Under the pieces are notes generated by a model, which had not been told where the DNA came from, made no database searches, and saw only the letters and a program-made list of their open reading frames with translations. 64,000 nt of DNA, taken from assembly GCF_040954835.1 (NCBI RefSeq), contig NC_090698.1, forward strand, positions 38,679,501-38,743,500. Direction: 5' to 3'. Shown here piece by piece: positions 1-12,800 of this stretch. A program made the position numbers and the translations under genes. Numbering within the stretch: position 1 is the stretch's first letter; each line of letters begins with the position of its first letter. This DNA comes from Lepisosteus oculatus. Its lineage: Eukaryota > Chordata > Actinopteri > Semionotiformes > Lepisosteidae.

Positions 1-61
1 GAGTCCCCCCCTGAAGCGCTTTCAGAGCAGTGTCCAGAAAAGTGCTGTATAAGTGTAAGGA

Positions 62-63
<2 letters not shown>
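1..63 (+). repeat. 3' tail of a SINE (same family as 28981-29540)
   Basis: The window opens inside a SINE tail. The words 'gaagcgctttcagagcagtg' and 'tgtataagtgtaaggaatta' match the ends of the fuller copies at 28981-29540 and 61240-61716, followed by an A/T-rich simple repeat. The head of this copy lies to the left of the window. The motif resembles the LINE-L2-type 3' tails borrowed by SINEs. Confidence 0.75.

Positions 64-115
<52 letters not shown>
64..115. repeat. (AAT)n microsatellite
   Basis: Roughly seventeen AAT/TAA triplets directly follow the SINE tail. This is the usual slippage-prone 3' end of such retroposons. Confidence 0.95.
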
Positions 116-116
<1 letters not shown>

Positions 117-919
117 TTAAAATTAATAATAATAGAAGCTTGAAGTAAATGTTCTAATTATTTACATCAAAGCCACTTTAATATGTTCAGTGCAGTATAT
201 ACATTGTCCAGCTCTTGTGAGTATGCATTTAGAAAATATGTTTGGCTTAATCTTGATTTCCCACCTAGCATTTGTAACTGTAACTGTAGACTACTGTACT
301 GAATAATTAAGTTTTGTTAACCAGACAAAACCACTATCTTAAACTTTAAACAGTGGTTCTCAACTCCAATCCTGGAAGACATAATTGAAGGTCTGTCAGG
401 AGCAACAAAATAATTGGGAAAACCTGTTAAACTACTCAAATTAAATCAATAGTTAAATTAAAACATTAAGCATTATGCAGCAATGAAAATCTTGAAGCCT
501 TCATCTTCCAGGACTGGCATTAATAAAATCTTTGTTTTGGAGTCAGCAAATTAGCCATGAAAAATATCAGATGTTTTATGAATCTAATAAAACATGTGAC
601 CTTCTTGTTATGCACCTACACATTTTTACAATAGCAATCACAAGTGATCAATGAACTTTATAGTTTTTAAAGTAGCACAATCCGCTTAAGATGAATACTG
701 CATGTGGTATAGGCTTCTTTAAAGTATTGTAGCCTTTCACTTCCTAGTAATATGGTTGCATAATTAAATCTGGAACAGTAGTGTAAATAACACGGTGCTG
801 GGAATTGCTTCACTAACGAGATGACCCAGTACACTGCTGGGTATAAGTTATCTTCCAGTGTCAAATACTCTACAAGAAAACACTTCAAGCTTTTAAATAA
901 AACAAAATATGTCAATAAT
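116..919. other. upstream intergenic DNA, no gene seen
   Basis: AT-rich sequence without a convincing exon, RNA gene or recognisable repeat. Short open frames on the minus strand resemble no family I know and lack splice signals. Confidence 0.5.
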
Positions 920-1109
920 ACACAGCAGTCGCGCTTCAATTCCAAGCCTCAGAACTTAGTTTAACCTCCGACCTCCCATTTCCTGCTACGGCGAGTCAGA
1001 TGACTGTGGAGAGCTTGGAAGCAGTAGTGGAAGAGTTCAGACTGGGGGGAGTGGGAAGCAAGTAAATATCAAGTTTAATGTGTTAGTGCACCATAGAAAG
1101 ACATCATTA
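920..1109 (+). promoter_or_regulatory. MOCS2: probable MOCS2 promoter / 5' UTR region
   Basis: This is the only locally CpG-containing stretch upstream of the first MOCS2 coding exon (CGCG near 930, CGGCGAG near 989). Within it an ATG at 1000-1002 opens a 21-codon frame ending TAA at 1063-1065. A donor-like 'aagcaagtaaat' at 1056-1067 overlaps its end, so it could be an upstream ORF or an alternative first exon. If spliced to exon 2 the frame stops quickly, so it would not extend MOCS2A. No TATA box is obvious. Placement is inferred from position only. Confidence 0.35.
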
Positions 1110-3242
1110 ATGAATACCGAGGTAGGTGTACTATCACACGTGTATTCAATCAGTGAAGCTCCTTTTTTTAAGTAGTCCTTTCTAAATTTACAGCTACGTA
1201 TTTCTGTCGGCATAAGAGTATTATACACGCTCGTTGAGTGCTGGAAATTGTGTGTCGGTGATTGATACAGTCTTACAAGCCTGTATGTTTAGAGTCAAAC
1301 TACTGGAGTAATTCATAAAGAATTTTGTTTTATATTAGGGGAATACTGAATTAATGCCAACAGTGTAACCGTGGTGATTATATAATAAGCGTTGGAAAAT
1401 GTGTAGCGAGTATGATGAAATGTGAATTAAGTAGGATACTGTATTATAACTCATTTTTTCACCGAAGTCAAAATACGGTTATTCTTGTTATCAGCCACGT
1501 AAAATACATTTGTGTCTTTGTAATAGGTTTTGGTGCTGTATTTTGCTAAAAGTGCTGAACTAGCAGATGTGAGATCGGAGACTATTTCTGTTGCACGAGA
1601 AATAACGTCCTTGCAGCTGTGGGAAGAGCTGGTCAACAGACACCCCAGGTATGACGACATTGAATGATCTGAAATAGATTTCGCCCTTTAACTCGTTTAT
1701 AAGTTAATATCTTAACACTAAAGAAACATTGAATGACTGACACGTTTGCAATTGGGTTTTCCTTTTCTTTAATGTTATTCATCTCACCATGTTTCACTAT
1801 TTTCTTCAAACGTCTGGAAATATCGCATTTAAAAATAACTTAGGGGCGTCTGCCTGTACCTGTCCCTAATCCTATTTTTCAGTTAGATGGAGGAATACTG
1901 TACCTTTATACGTTTAACATTACTATGTACATCTCTGGTTATAAAGAAACTATAGAGCACATATTTATATGCATTTAACTGTGTTTAATGCAATGTTTTG
2001 TTGTTTCTTTCCCAATTAGGTCTGTTAAAGGGAAGTGCTACACTTATATATAGTGATACACTATATTTTGAGGTTAAAAAGAATTGACATTGATGAGTGC
2101 ATTTCAAACTTCAATGAAAGTAAAATGTACACAGTAACGTGTAAAACCTCCTATTTACATCACAAAATAGATTAAATTTGGCACTGCAAGTACCTGCAGT
2201 GCCATATTCTGCGATTCAGAATGAGGCAACAAAATATCAGGTGATGTGAAGAGCCCTATTAAACTTTAGACAAGCAGGCTTGTGAATACATCTCTTTTAA
2301 TCCAATAGAAATATTGCTCTTGACTTCAAGATGGTTTTGCCCACAAATACTTCTAGTTAACTCGGCATGCAGATCATGCTGTAACATTTCTGTGGTGAAA
2401 TGTCTGTTGCACACCCTGTACATATTCACTCGTATATCACATCACATACTGTAAGTCGTTACGTTGACAAGTGAGCAGGAAGGGCAGCTTAACATTGCAA
2501 TTTGCTCGAGACCAACAGTTTGCGACAACATGGTGACTTACAGTACTTTCACTAAGTTTACGATTTTGTGCTTTATTTGTACTTGTAAAATTTTTCTATA
2601 CTGTCAATGAAATTATTTTGTCACTGAGATTTAATAAATGGTCTAAGAAATTGGGACTGCAGTTCCTAGTTAAATCTTTGAATTTTTCAAACTAATCTCT
2701 TAATGTATTAGGGACAAGATATTGTAACGCATATGGCGACATTACAGGTTGTTTGAGCTGGCTTACCAGCGCTGTGACGTCACCGCCCTTCCCTGTGAAT
2801 AGCAGGGACCTCAGCCGCTGGGGTGATGGGAGATTCCCCTTTAGCTCAACTGGCTGGGTCCCTGTTGAGTGACGCCAGAGGCCCGGGTTCGAGTCCCCAG
2901 CGGTGGGGGGGCCGAACTGAGGCGGCAGCGGTGAGGGCATACCCACTTTCATAGACAAATGGTTGTTCATTCTGCAAGGAATTATCATTATATACTGGGG
3001 CTTCACCTCCTACCAGATGAGTGCATGTAAAGAAAACATAATACAAATTTATTTGCAACAGGTATGTGTTTGCAGTAGTTTGTTGGTGTCACGTACCTCT
3101 GTATTGTATTCTTAGACTGTCTGCACTAAGGAACCAGGTGGTGCTTGCTGTACGTCAGGAATACGTGGCCCTTGAAGATCAGCTTCTCAGCCTTCGTTCT
3201 GGTGACGAGGTTGCTGTTATCCCTCCTCTCAGTGGGGGTTAG
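1110..3242 (+). CDS. MOCS2: MOCS2A, molybdopterin synthase small subunit (MoaD-like), 3 coding exons
   Basis: MOCS2A is the ubiquitin-fold sulfur carrier of cytosolic molybdopterin synthase. Its C-terminal glycine is thiocarboxylated (by MOCS3 in animals) and donates sulfur to cyclic pyranopterin monophosphate held by MOCS2B. Exons: 1110-1121, 1527-1648 and 3116-3264, with the stop TAG at 3240-3242. The spliced product is 86 residues (human: 88). Recognisable blocks are VLVLYFAKSAELADVRSE, LQLWEELVNRHP, RNQVVLAVRQEYVALEDQ and the terminal GDEVAVIPPLSGG. All junctions are GT-AG (donors gtaggt, gtatga, gtaagt). Exon 1 codes only four residues (MNTE). It was chosen because its phase-0 donor 'gaggtaggt' joins exon 2 in the correct frame, just as the human first exon supplies only a few residues. 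Its start context is weak (T at -3). Exons 2 and 3 are secure; the first exon is a good candidate. Confidence 0.9.
2085..2672 (+). repeat. copy 1 of an unnamed ~0.6-kb dispersed repeat
   Basis: Lies in MOCS2 intron 2. Similar sequence recurs at 21745-22262 (inverted) and 50488-51018 (same orientation). Shared landmarks in order: 'cattgatgagtgcatttcaa', 'ccaatagaaatattgctct', 'gacttcaagatggtttt', 'aggaagggc', 'caacatggtgacttacagta', 'attttgtgct' and 'gaaattgggactgcagttcc'. I see no coding capacity. It may be a non-autonomous DNA transposon. Confidence 0.7.
2723..2942 (+). mobile_element. tRNA-like retroposon, copy 1
   Basis: About 220 bp matching 31941-32162. It contains an A-box-like 'tagctcaactggctgg' and a B-box 'ggttcgagtcccc' about 45 bp apart, the pol III internal promoter layout of a tRNA gene. 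No clover-leaf closes around them and no RNA gene is claimed. The start 'tgtaacgcata' corresponds to 'tgtaatgcata' in the second copy. It could be a tRNA-derived SINE or a small LTR containing a tRNA-like segment. Confidence 0.65.
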
Positions 3243-3601
3243 CTGTTAATCTCAAGTGCTGCCAGTAAGTCCCTAAGTGTTTGCTGGCTTGCCAGAATCT
3301 GCTGTGTATTACATTATTTTAAAATTTACAAGATGATTTCCTGATGTAGATCTTGTAGATTATGCTAATTTCCCATTATTTCCATTTCCTATTTGTAGTG
3401 TATTTCTGGGGCTTCCAGTCCAGTATCCTTTTAGAAATAGGTCTTTCTTTGATATCTAGTGTTTCAAATGTAAATGCAGTTTTGACAGTTTCTCTAAGCT
3501 AATTGCAAGAGAGCCCGTTGACATAGTAAATTAGTGTCTTGCAGTTCTTTGCGGCTGTTAACTGGAAGCCATTCCAAGCTATATTTCTTCTGCTCCTTTA
3601 G

Positions 3602-3687
3602 CTGTCAGCAGTAATTTTAGACCACCTTCACAGGAATATTGTGCTAGAGTGGGTAAAACACCATATAAAGAAACAAAAGATGTTCAG
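3602..3687 (+). other. MOCS2: MOCS2 linking exon (no in-frame start codon)
   Basis: An 86-nt segment with a good polypyrimidine acceptor (tttcttctgctcctttag) and donor (ttcag|gtaatg). When exon 3 (ending 3264), this segment and the exon starting at 3828 are joined, the frame runs open without a stop from the MOCS2A stop at 3240-3242 into MOCS2B. The 37 intervening codons contain no in-frame ATG. The segment would be inter-cistronic mRNA, or coding only if the stop is read through. The only ATG in it (3680-3682) opens a three-codon frame closing just inside the next exon. Human MOCS2 has an exon in a comparable position that is part of MOCS2B. Confidence 0.6.
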
Positions 3688-3830
3688 GTAATGTGATTTA
3701 CACCATTAGAGATTAAAAGTTAACATAGGTTCTCTGAACAGGACGCCATTCTAAATAGTAATTCATATTACTGCATAGCTTCATCTCCAGTGAAATACAT
3801 GTTTATTGTATAAATATTTTTGCACAGATA

Positions 3831-6800
3831 ATGAACAACTGTGACAATGATGCCAAGGATCTTATTAAGCTGACGTATGACAAGCTGTCTTCTGATGCAG
3901 TTTCAGAGTCTGTGGTATGCCCATCATGTGGGGCAATATCCATGTTCATTGGTAAGTTCCAAGTACCACATAATATAAAATCCTTATTATGTATAGCTAT
4001 AAAAGATAAAGGAGGATGTGTTCTTAGGTTTAGAATGCTGGATTCATTGAAATGTCATAAGAGGTTAAATTAATCCTCTTCTTTTGGACCGGATGAGCAC
4101 ACCTTCAATGGGTGGGCTCGTAGAATCAGTAGGTGGTTGCAGAGCATATAAATTATATCCAAAGGGTCAAAATGTTTCAAAGTATCATAGTAATAGAAAA
4201 AAAAAATGGGAAATGGGAAATATACTTAATTTTTATCAGTATAATGCAAATAATTTTGCAAGTGTCATAATGTTTTGGGAATAGCAGCTGTTTGTCCCAG
4301 AGCACTGCATCAGACTGTTTACTGAGAATAATCTGGAGTCTGTAAGTAATGAAAGTTTATTTTTGGGTATTGCTCAAGCTACTTATTGTTTTATCTTTTT
4401 TGTAGCTCAAACAGAGTTGACAGGTGAGACAAATTGGTTGTCTATAAACCTTTGTAAGAAAAGTACTATAAGAGTTTCCAGGAGTTTTAAATGTTGCATG
4501 AGGTTCTGATGTTTTATAGAAACAAACAAACGCTCTCTGAACAAATTATCTGAGGAAAAAAAAATGTGTTACTGAATTTAACCAGTGTCTAGTAATTTTT
4601 AGTCCTGTGTGAGATGGCCTTTTCAATCACTCAATAACATGATTATATTTCCAGTGTATTTTTTACCTTGGTATATTTGTTTTTGGTATTAGTTCAAGAA
4701 AATATTTTGTGTATGTTCCACTGCTTAACCTTGGGGATGTCAGTTCAAAATGACCCCCTAACTTTCCTATTCTGCAGAAGTCTTTATATTCTGAATACTT
4801 TCTTGTGTCAGGGACAACACGAAACAACTTTGAAGGAAAGAAGGTGGTTCAATTGGAATACGAAGCATATATTCCAATGGCGGAAGCACAGCTCAAGAAA
4901 ATATTCAGTGACATAAGAAAGACATGGCCATCTGTGAGGCACATTTGTGTTCATCATAGACTGGGGTAAGGTTAATCCAGGACATAAAACATTGATGAAT
5001 GTCTGTGTAGTTATATAGAAAAAATGGATAATTGCTATGCAAAATGTTTCAGTAAATAATAAAAATCATGCACTGCTGTTCAAAATCTTAAGACAACTTA
5101 GACTTGATCATGAATGACAACACACATTTTGTTACAATTATGATGGATTATAAAAAAATAGAATTGCAGAAAATACAGAGCGGGATCATCAGTAATTAAA
5201 ATAAATTATCATAACCCCCGAATTGGAAAGATATGTTACGAATATACCCGAGTGGTTGGTAAAATTAGAGGTACCTGAGTTCTCTGGCACAGCTTTGGCA
5301 AGAGAGTAGTAAATCAGGCAGGCTAGGTTAAACAAATATTTTTAACAATGACAAAAGCATACCATACAACACACTTTAAAAAATACAACATACAAGTTAC
5401 TCTAATTATTAACAAGGCATCCTTATCAACCAAAACATGCCTGATTGCTCCTGAGTATTCAAAAAAATTCTATATATTACCTACACAGACCAACATGAGA
5501 AATATTCTGTTTAACTATATACAGTTAAATCTTTCTCTCTGTAAGTCTAGATGTTGCAAAGTGAGTGGAAACCCAACTCCCTTTTCTTACAAATGCAGCC
5601 AATAACCAGAAGAGGCTGTTTTTAACCTAGAGATTCTACTTGCAGGAAATTAGATTTCTGAAAACAGCAGAATAGCAAGTTTTCTTAAGGTTTAAATACT
5701 TAACAAGAAGCTGGTCCTTATAGTTGATCTGGGAAGGACCTCTTGTCTCCAGTGTCATTGTCACAGTCTCCACCTTGCAGAGTTTAGAGGCATAGATGGG
5801 AGATAACAATAATACAACCACACAACCACAATTGCAAAGATGTGCAATGGTGTTTAATATGAGGAACAGCGTTCCCAAAGTCCACACCCCCCAAAAAAAC
5901 TAAGTGAAAACCACAAACTAACCAAAAAAACAACACAAAGCTATAGTATGAAATATATACATTATTTACTATACCAAAAAAACACACTAGATTGTTGTAG
6001 GCTGCTCGAATTCTATCTCCCACAATCCACCTTCTCCTAACTACCCCCCCCCCTTCTATCTTGAAGAGCTCCTTTTCTATGTTAAACTCCTCCCCCTAGA
6101 ATATTCCACTATATAGCACAAAAATAATTTGACAAAATAATAATCAGAATTCTGATATAAACATTTATGTGAATATACAATTAAACAATGCACATATTAT
6201 TACCAACAATAAAACATCCCACTCCTTTTAATAACTGTTATCTAGGCAAATACTACCCCTCTTTTAATGGTATCTTCGTACAAATCAATCCACGCATGTG
6301 CAATCCTGAAACAGGCACTACTAAGCCAGCCCCTGTTGCCATGGCAAAGTTTGGGTCCTTCAGATTTGTGGGAGAAACCATTTTGCCAGTGAGAAATCCA
6401 AACAGCTTATTTATTTGAGATATGTGAATATGTTGATTACCAATTCAGTTCATTTCACTTCTAAAACAAAGGAAAACAGGTGTTTGGTTTAAGTTAATGA
6501 TTAAATTTGATAATACGGGAACAGGCTTACTTTACTCTGTGTGTGCACCCACAGAGCAAGCAAAGCTATCCCTGTAATTCCAGACTAGTGTGTTTATATT
6601 GGAAACCAGCATTTTATGCCATTTTGATCATAAAAATATGTTACACGTACTGTTGTGGCTTTAAACCCATACATTATCATACTATATTTACTGTATATAC
6701 AGCATATTTATATACCAGTTATATCATATTGCCATTGATGATGTACTTGTTTGGTACTGTATGGTTATCTGTGCACATGACTTCATGTGATTCATGTGTG

Positions 6801-9800
6801 CATTATTTCCTATATTTTACTACAGATTATTATTTATTTGACTATTTATTACAGAAAAAGTCTTTATTTGTTAGCAGTACAACACGTGCACTATCTGGAA
6901 ATTTAACCCAGGACCTTTTAGCTCGCAGGTGAAAATTCTACTCCTTTTATTCGAGACTGTATGGTTTATTTAAAAAGCAAAAGGATGTATTTCCTTTGTA
7001 GCATATAGTAGTTTTAAAATGTTGGCCTCGTGAATCAAATATGTGAAAAAAGAATTTCTGACTTCCCCCACATGTATATCGCATGAACTGATATCCTCTC
7101 ATTACCAAAGAGTACTATGCACTACAAATAAAATAACTGCAGTATAATACAGTCTGTACATAAATACAGCATGCTGAATGTACAGTAAATACAATGATAC
7201 TGTATGTCTTTTTAGACACTACAGTATGTGTAAAGTATTTTTTATAATTAAAGTCTAAAATCATTTATCTGTTTCCTAATTACTTGTTATTTTAATGATA
7301 TATTTTTATATAATTGGCTGAGTAATTTTGCTTTTTCTAACATCTAATCTGCCACAAGTGCCACCTATTGTGAATCACATAGTGGAATTGCACCACAGTA
7401 TGGTGCAACATGGCGAAGCCAAACATGACAATTAGTTTTGCTTGTGCATTTTGATTGGCTGCATCCGTAGCTTAGTTAACATTTATGTAACAATGCATCC
7501 TGGGTTATGATTTAGTTATTCAGTTAAGACCTGTTATGCTTGTACAGTTGCAAGAAAAAGTCTGTGAACCCTTTGGAATTACCTGGATTTCTTCATTAAT
7601 TACTAATAAAAATGTGTTCTGATCTTCAACTAAGTCATAATAATAGACAAACACAATCTGCTTAAACTAATAACACAAACAATTGTACTTCTTCTTGTCA
7701 ATATTGAACACATTGTTTAATCATTCACAGTCCAAGCTAGAAAAAGAATGTGAACCCTTGTATTTAGTAACTGGTAGAACCTCCACCAGACGTTTCCTGT
7801 AGTTGCTGATGAGACTTACACAACGGTTAGGAGGAATTTTAGACCATTCCTCCTTACAAAACTGTTTCAGTTCATTGATATTTTGGGATTCCTTGCATGA
7901 ACAGCTCTCTTCAAGTTGTGCCACGACATCTCAATTGGGTTGAGGTCTGGACTCTGATTTGGTCATTCCAGAACACAAATTTTCTTCTGTTTAAGCCATT
8001 TTGTTGTTGATTTACTCCTGCGTTTTGGGTCATTGCCGTGTTGCATCATCCAACTTCTATTAAGCTTCAGGTGACGGACCACTACCCTGACATTCTCCTG
8101 TAATATTTCTCGATACAATTTTGAATTCATTGTTCTCTCTATGATAGCAAGCTGTCCAGGCCCTGATAAACCATGATGCTCCCTCCACCATGCTTCACGG
8201 TTGGCATGAGGTTTTGGTGTGCAGTGCTTTTTTTCCTCCAAACATAGCATTGCACATTTCTGCCAAAGAGTTAAACTTTTCTCTCATCTGTCCACTGAAC
8301 ATTGTCCCAGAAGCTTTGTGGAACATCCAGGTGTCTTTTACAAACTTGAGACGTGCAACAATGTTTTTTTGGAAAGCAGTGGTTTCCTCTGCTGTCTCCT
8401 TCCATTAACACCATTCTTGTTCAGTGTTTTTCTTATAGTGGACACATGAGACATTGGCAAGTTCAAGAGATTTCTACAGGTCCTTTGCTGTTACCCTAGG
8501 GTTCTTTTTCACCACCTTCAGCATTGCACGCTGCTCTCTTGCCGTGATCTTTGCAGGATGCCCACTCCTATTGAGAGTAGCAACAGTACTGAATTTCCTC
8601 CATTTGTAGACAATTTGTCTTGCTGTGGATTGATGAACACCCAGGCCTTTCTAAATGCTTTTGTAGCCTTTTCCAGCTTTGTGCATCTCTACAATTATTT
8701 TTCTAAGGTCCTCTGATATTCCTTTTGATTTGGGCATGGTTCACATGAACGGCTCTTTCTTGGGAAGAGCAGACTCTGTTAGTAACCAACCTTTGTGTGC
8801 CTTTTTTGTAGGGTAGGGTACCTCCAACCCACACCTCCAATCATATCTAATTAATTAGAACACCAGACTCCAATTAGCTTTTGGAGAAGTCATTAGCCTA
8901 GAGCTTCCAACCTAGACTAAATGTTTAAACGATGTGTTCAGTACTGACAAGAAGTACAATTGTTTGTGTGTTATTAGATTAAGCAGATTGTGTTTGTCTA
9001 TTATTGTGACTTAGTTGAAGATCAGACCACATTTTTTAATTAATGCAGAAATCCAGGTAATTCCAAAGGGTTCACACACTTTTTTTTTTCAACTGTTTGT
9101 TATGAGCAATGGTTATATGTGACTGTTGTGCCACGCAATAATGTTAAAATAACCAAAAGAGTTAAGTGCTCCCCTAAGTTATCACAGTCTCAGTTCTTGT
9201 ATGTCTCAAAGAAAAGCATAAGAAAAGAAATTATAAGAACGAAAAGGTTAGAAAGATGGAAAGACTCAAAGTGGTTGAGTGGGTAAGGAGTGAGTATATT
9301 ACATTTACTTTCTTGATGGTTATTATATTACAGTAGGGATGCATTTATGATGGTAGTAAAAATAAGATATAAAAGTGAACAGTGTGCACTACTAAGATTG
9401 GAAAAAACTGACTAATACATGGTAAGCTATGTAATCATAACAATTTTCTAATGTATTTGTACAATAACATGCAATAATCCAGTACTCTTTTTTCTACCAA
9501 TAATTACAGTACTTCTGAAAATGTTAAGTTAAAATAAAAGTGTACGGTTTTGTGAGCCGGAATATGGAAGGTTTTAGGTTCCATATTTGCAAATTCACCA
9601 TTTGTGCATACCTCAAGGAACCTAATCCTTGCAAATAACGTATTGTATGTAAAAATACTTTTTTTCAGACCTTGGGTAGAACTTAATTTTTTTGTAATAG
9701 TATTCTGCAGAATACTAAGTGCCCCATCAAGCTGTTAAACAGGTTCAGAAGGCAACCTTATAGGTAGAGTATAGCCTTTCTGTTAGATTAAATCTCACAT

Positions 9801-12800
9801 CTGTTCTGTATGATATATTTCCCTATTTGGACTGTGATGCTGTGAGGGGTGTTGTCCTAGAAGCATCATCCAGTTCACTGAGACTTTTGCCCCTGCTAAG
9901 ATGGTTGCGAGAGAATGCCACGACTCAAGATGGCATCAGCCAGCTATTGCTAGAATAGGGAACAGCTATGTGCTCTGTTCTTGCCTATATAAATTGGCTA
10001 TCGAGCTGGTAGTGAGTTCATCCAAACTACTTGGAAAGAGTGCAGGGTGAGAGAAGGCTGTTGCATCCAGATCGCTGTGTATTGATGAAGCGTTTGTATG
10101 AATCAGAAATTGGAGAAAGGAATACAGAAATACCTGAGACTGAAAAGAGGAAATGAACCAAACTACGGGAAGACATGAGCCTAGAGAGAGAAATCAGAAA
10201 GACTTGGGACTGGAGGAAAAACGTGAATGGTATATCAAACCCTGCTAATTAATTAATGGAGCATGAGTTAGTAAAGCCATTTTTTGTGTATTTTGTCTGA
10301 ATGGTATTCTCAACAGACAATTAATTATGAACTTCGTGGCCACAGGATAACTGTCTCATCTGTTTAGTGAGGAAAGCCTACAAGTTAGTTATGAACTCAA
10401 ATAAAAGCTGGGTTTTGCTTTTATTTTAATACATTTTATTTAAATTTTCCATTTATTAAAATAAAAACAGTTAGCTGCCTGACTGTCTTTTGGTGTGTCT
10501 GTGTGATGTGTCCCATCTATATTTTATGCTCACGCATTCCTATGAAGCATTAGAGGATACAAATTTAAACAATTTCTCATTTGCAATAAGCTTGTATGCT
10601 TTTTGGATGATGCAGTATTTGCCATATATTACTGGCAAGGGCAATTGTGTGGGGTTTAAATGTAATAAATACTGGAATTGCATACCTTGACCATATAACT
10701 ATTATTGTAAATTGATAAATTTGATAAATTATTTTTAAAAACCCCTTCCAAATGTGTTTAAACATTTCATAATGGCCTCTGCTACTGCAGAGTATTTCAT
10801 AGAGTGCAGATAACCTGTATATTCTTAAATAACGCATTTCATGCATATTTTCACTGTTATTGTAAAAGAAGTAAAATGAGCAAATTGCAGTGTTCAATTG
10901 CATCAACTTGTCATCCATAACTAGATAAAATGTCAGACATAGATCCATTGTTTAATATTGTTTTTGTACAAATAGCTGATTGTAAATATGCCTTTCTCAG
11001 TGGATTTGCTGTAGGAGTTGCTCTGCCATTATATTTGTGGGAGAAATGAGTGCATCTTGTGATGGTCAGCTTTTTCCAGGGGAATAATTACGGGATGTGG
11101 GTGTGGTAGGCTTTCATTCCCAGTGTCAATCTCAGTATTTTGTTTTGTGTTATTTGTGACTTAACAATGTTTTGACTATTATTATAATTGTGGCCAATGA
11201 AAAATTGCAGGTTTAGCAAAATGTTACATCTAATGTAGAATGTTCCGCCAGGTGGATCCTCATAGTTTCTAATTTTGTTGAAAATCATAGTTCCTGTACA
11301 GATGTACTTGATGATTGAGACTAGAATGCATGCAGGGAGTTAGAGGATAACTATTGAGCTGCATGGTAGGACCCTTGAAGGTCACATGACTACGAAATTT
11401 TTGTCCATTGAACAGCCTGCCTTGTCTTGCAAAAAATGTTTGGTCTTGAAGTCATCCATACAAAGTAGACTCTCATAACATCTTATAACACAAAAAAGAT
11501 TTTAATGTCATTGTCTAAATTTTAAACAGACCAAAATCACATACATTATGAAGCTGGAAACATGTAGTTATATAAACCAAACTGCACATTTATATCATTT
11601 ATATTTATATGTATATACGTGTGTGTATATATATATGCATTTATACTAAAAGCTTTTTCTGTAAAAGTGGTAATTGTACTTCAACATTATACTGACACGC
11701 TGCAATGTCAGCAGTAGTCAGGCAGCCCATTATAAATTGCCACACTGCCTCAAGGCATATGTAAATGCTGACAGTGATGTCATTTTTAAAAATGTAATGA
11801 ACAGATTGGCTAGGGAGATGGAGATCTCACATGACAGGAGCATATCAATTAGTTTTATTCATGAAGGCTATTCGTATTGACAGATTGTAACACCCCTTGT
11901 TTAATCCACTCTAGCATGTCTGACTGAAACTGGTGCAGTTCATAATAGAAGAAGGTGAGGAAATACAACCAAACTTCAAAACCGATATCAAGATACTCAT
12001 CACAAATACCATTTACATTGAGTTTTGATCCAGTAGAGATATTTAGAATTACCCTGCTGCAAGTTTAACAGGTAGTTTTGTTAAGATCTTAATGTGACTA
12101 CTTTATCCTTTTTTTGTTTAATCTCAAAAACATATGAGCAGCTATATGCCTTGTTTCCATAATTATTTTCCATACTGTATGAATTTTTAAGGTTGTACAC
12201 AAACATTTAGGCAACCCTGGTCAAATTGCATGTTTCACAATATCTAAGTGAAAAGATGTTAATGCAACCTCTGCACAGTACAAATTTAAACATATTTCTG
12301 AACATTTTAATGCACGGTTACCATTTATTTGCTGAATTAAACAGATTGAGAAAAATAAAATAGTGAATGTAGCATGTGCAAAAGTTAAAAATTTGATTGA
12401 CTCATTAGGCCTTAAATTAAGCCAGGGGAAGACAATTCCAGAGTTGTGTTAATACTTGGACCTTTCTAACCTCTCAGATATTGTGCATACTCTCAGCTCA
12501 GCTCCTCTGAACAGCTGACTGAGGACTTACTAAGCAAAGGGAGGTTATACAAAGATATTTGAATGCTTCCAGCTTGGAATTTCCACTGTCAGAAACCACT
12601 ACGAAATAGAAGTTAAGGGGAATGGTTGAGTTAAAGGCAGGATCTAGAAGACCCAGAAAAACATCTGAGCTGCTCATAAACTGGTCAGATATACATGCAG
12701 AACCCACTTGTCACTGCAGAAAGGTTTAGCTCACACCGGAGTAGTGGTCCACAAGTCCACAGTACACTTGCTTACACAGAAATGATTGGCATGGAAGAGT

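Noticed and set aside
2850..2910. Apparent tRNA gene (A and B boxes)
   Set aside because: The boxes are embedded in a 220-bp repeat present twice, no clover-leaf or acceptor stem closes, and no anticodon arm can be drawn. It is a retroposon promoter.
6507..6932. 141-codon open frame in the MOCS2 intron
   Set aside because: Composition is intron-like, with no domain, no splice or promoter signals.
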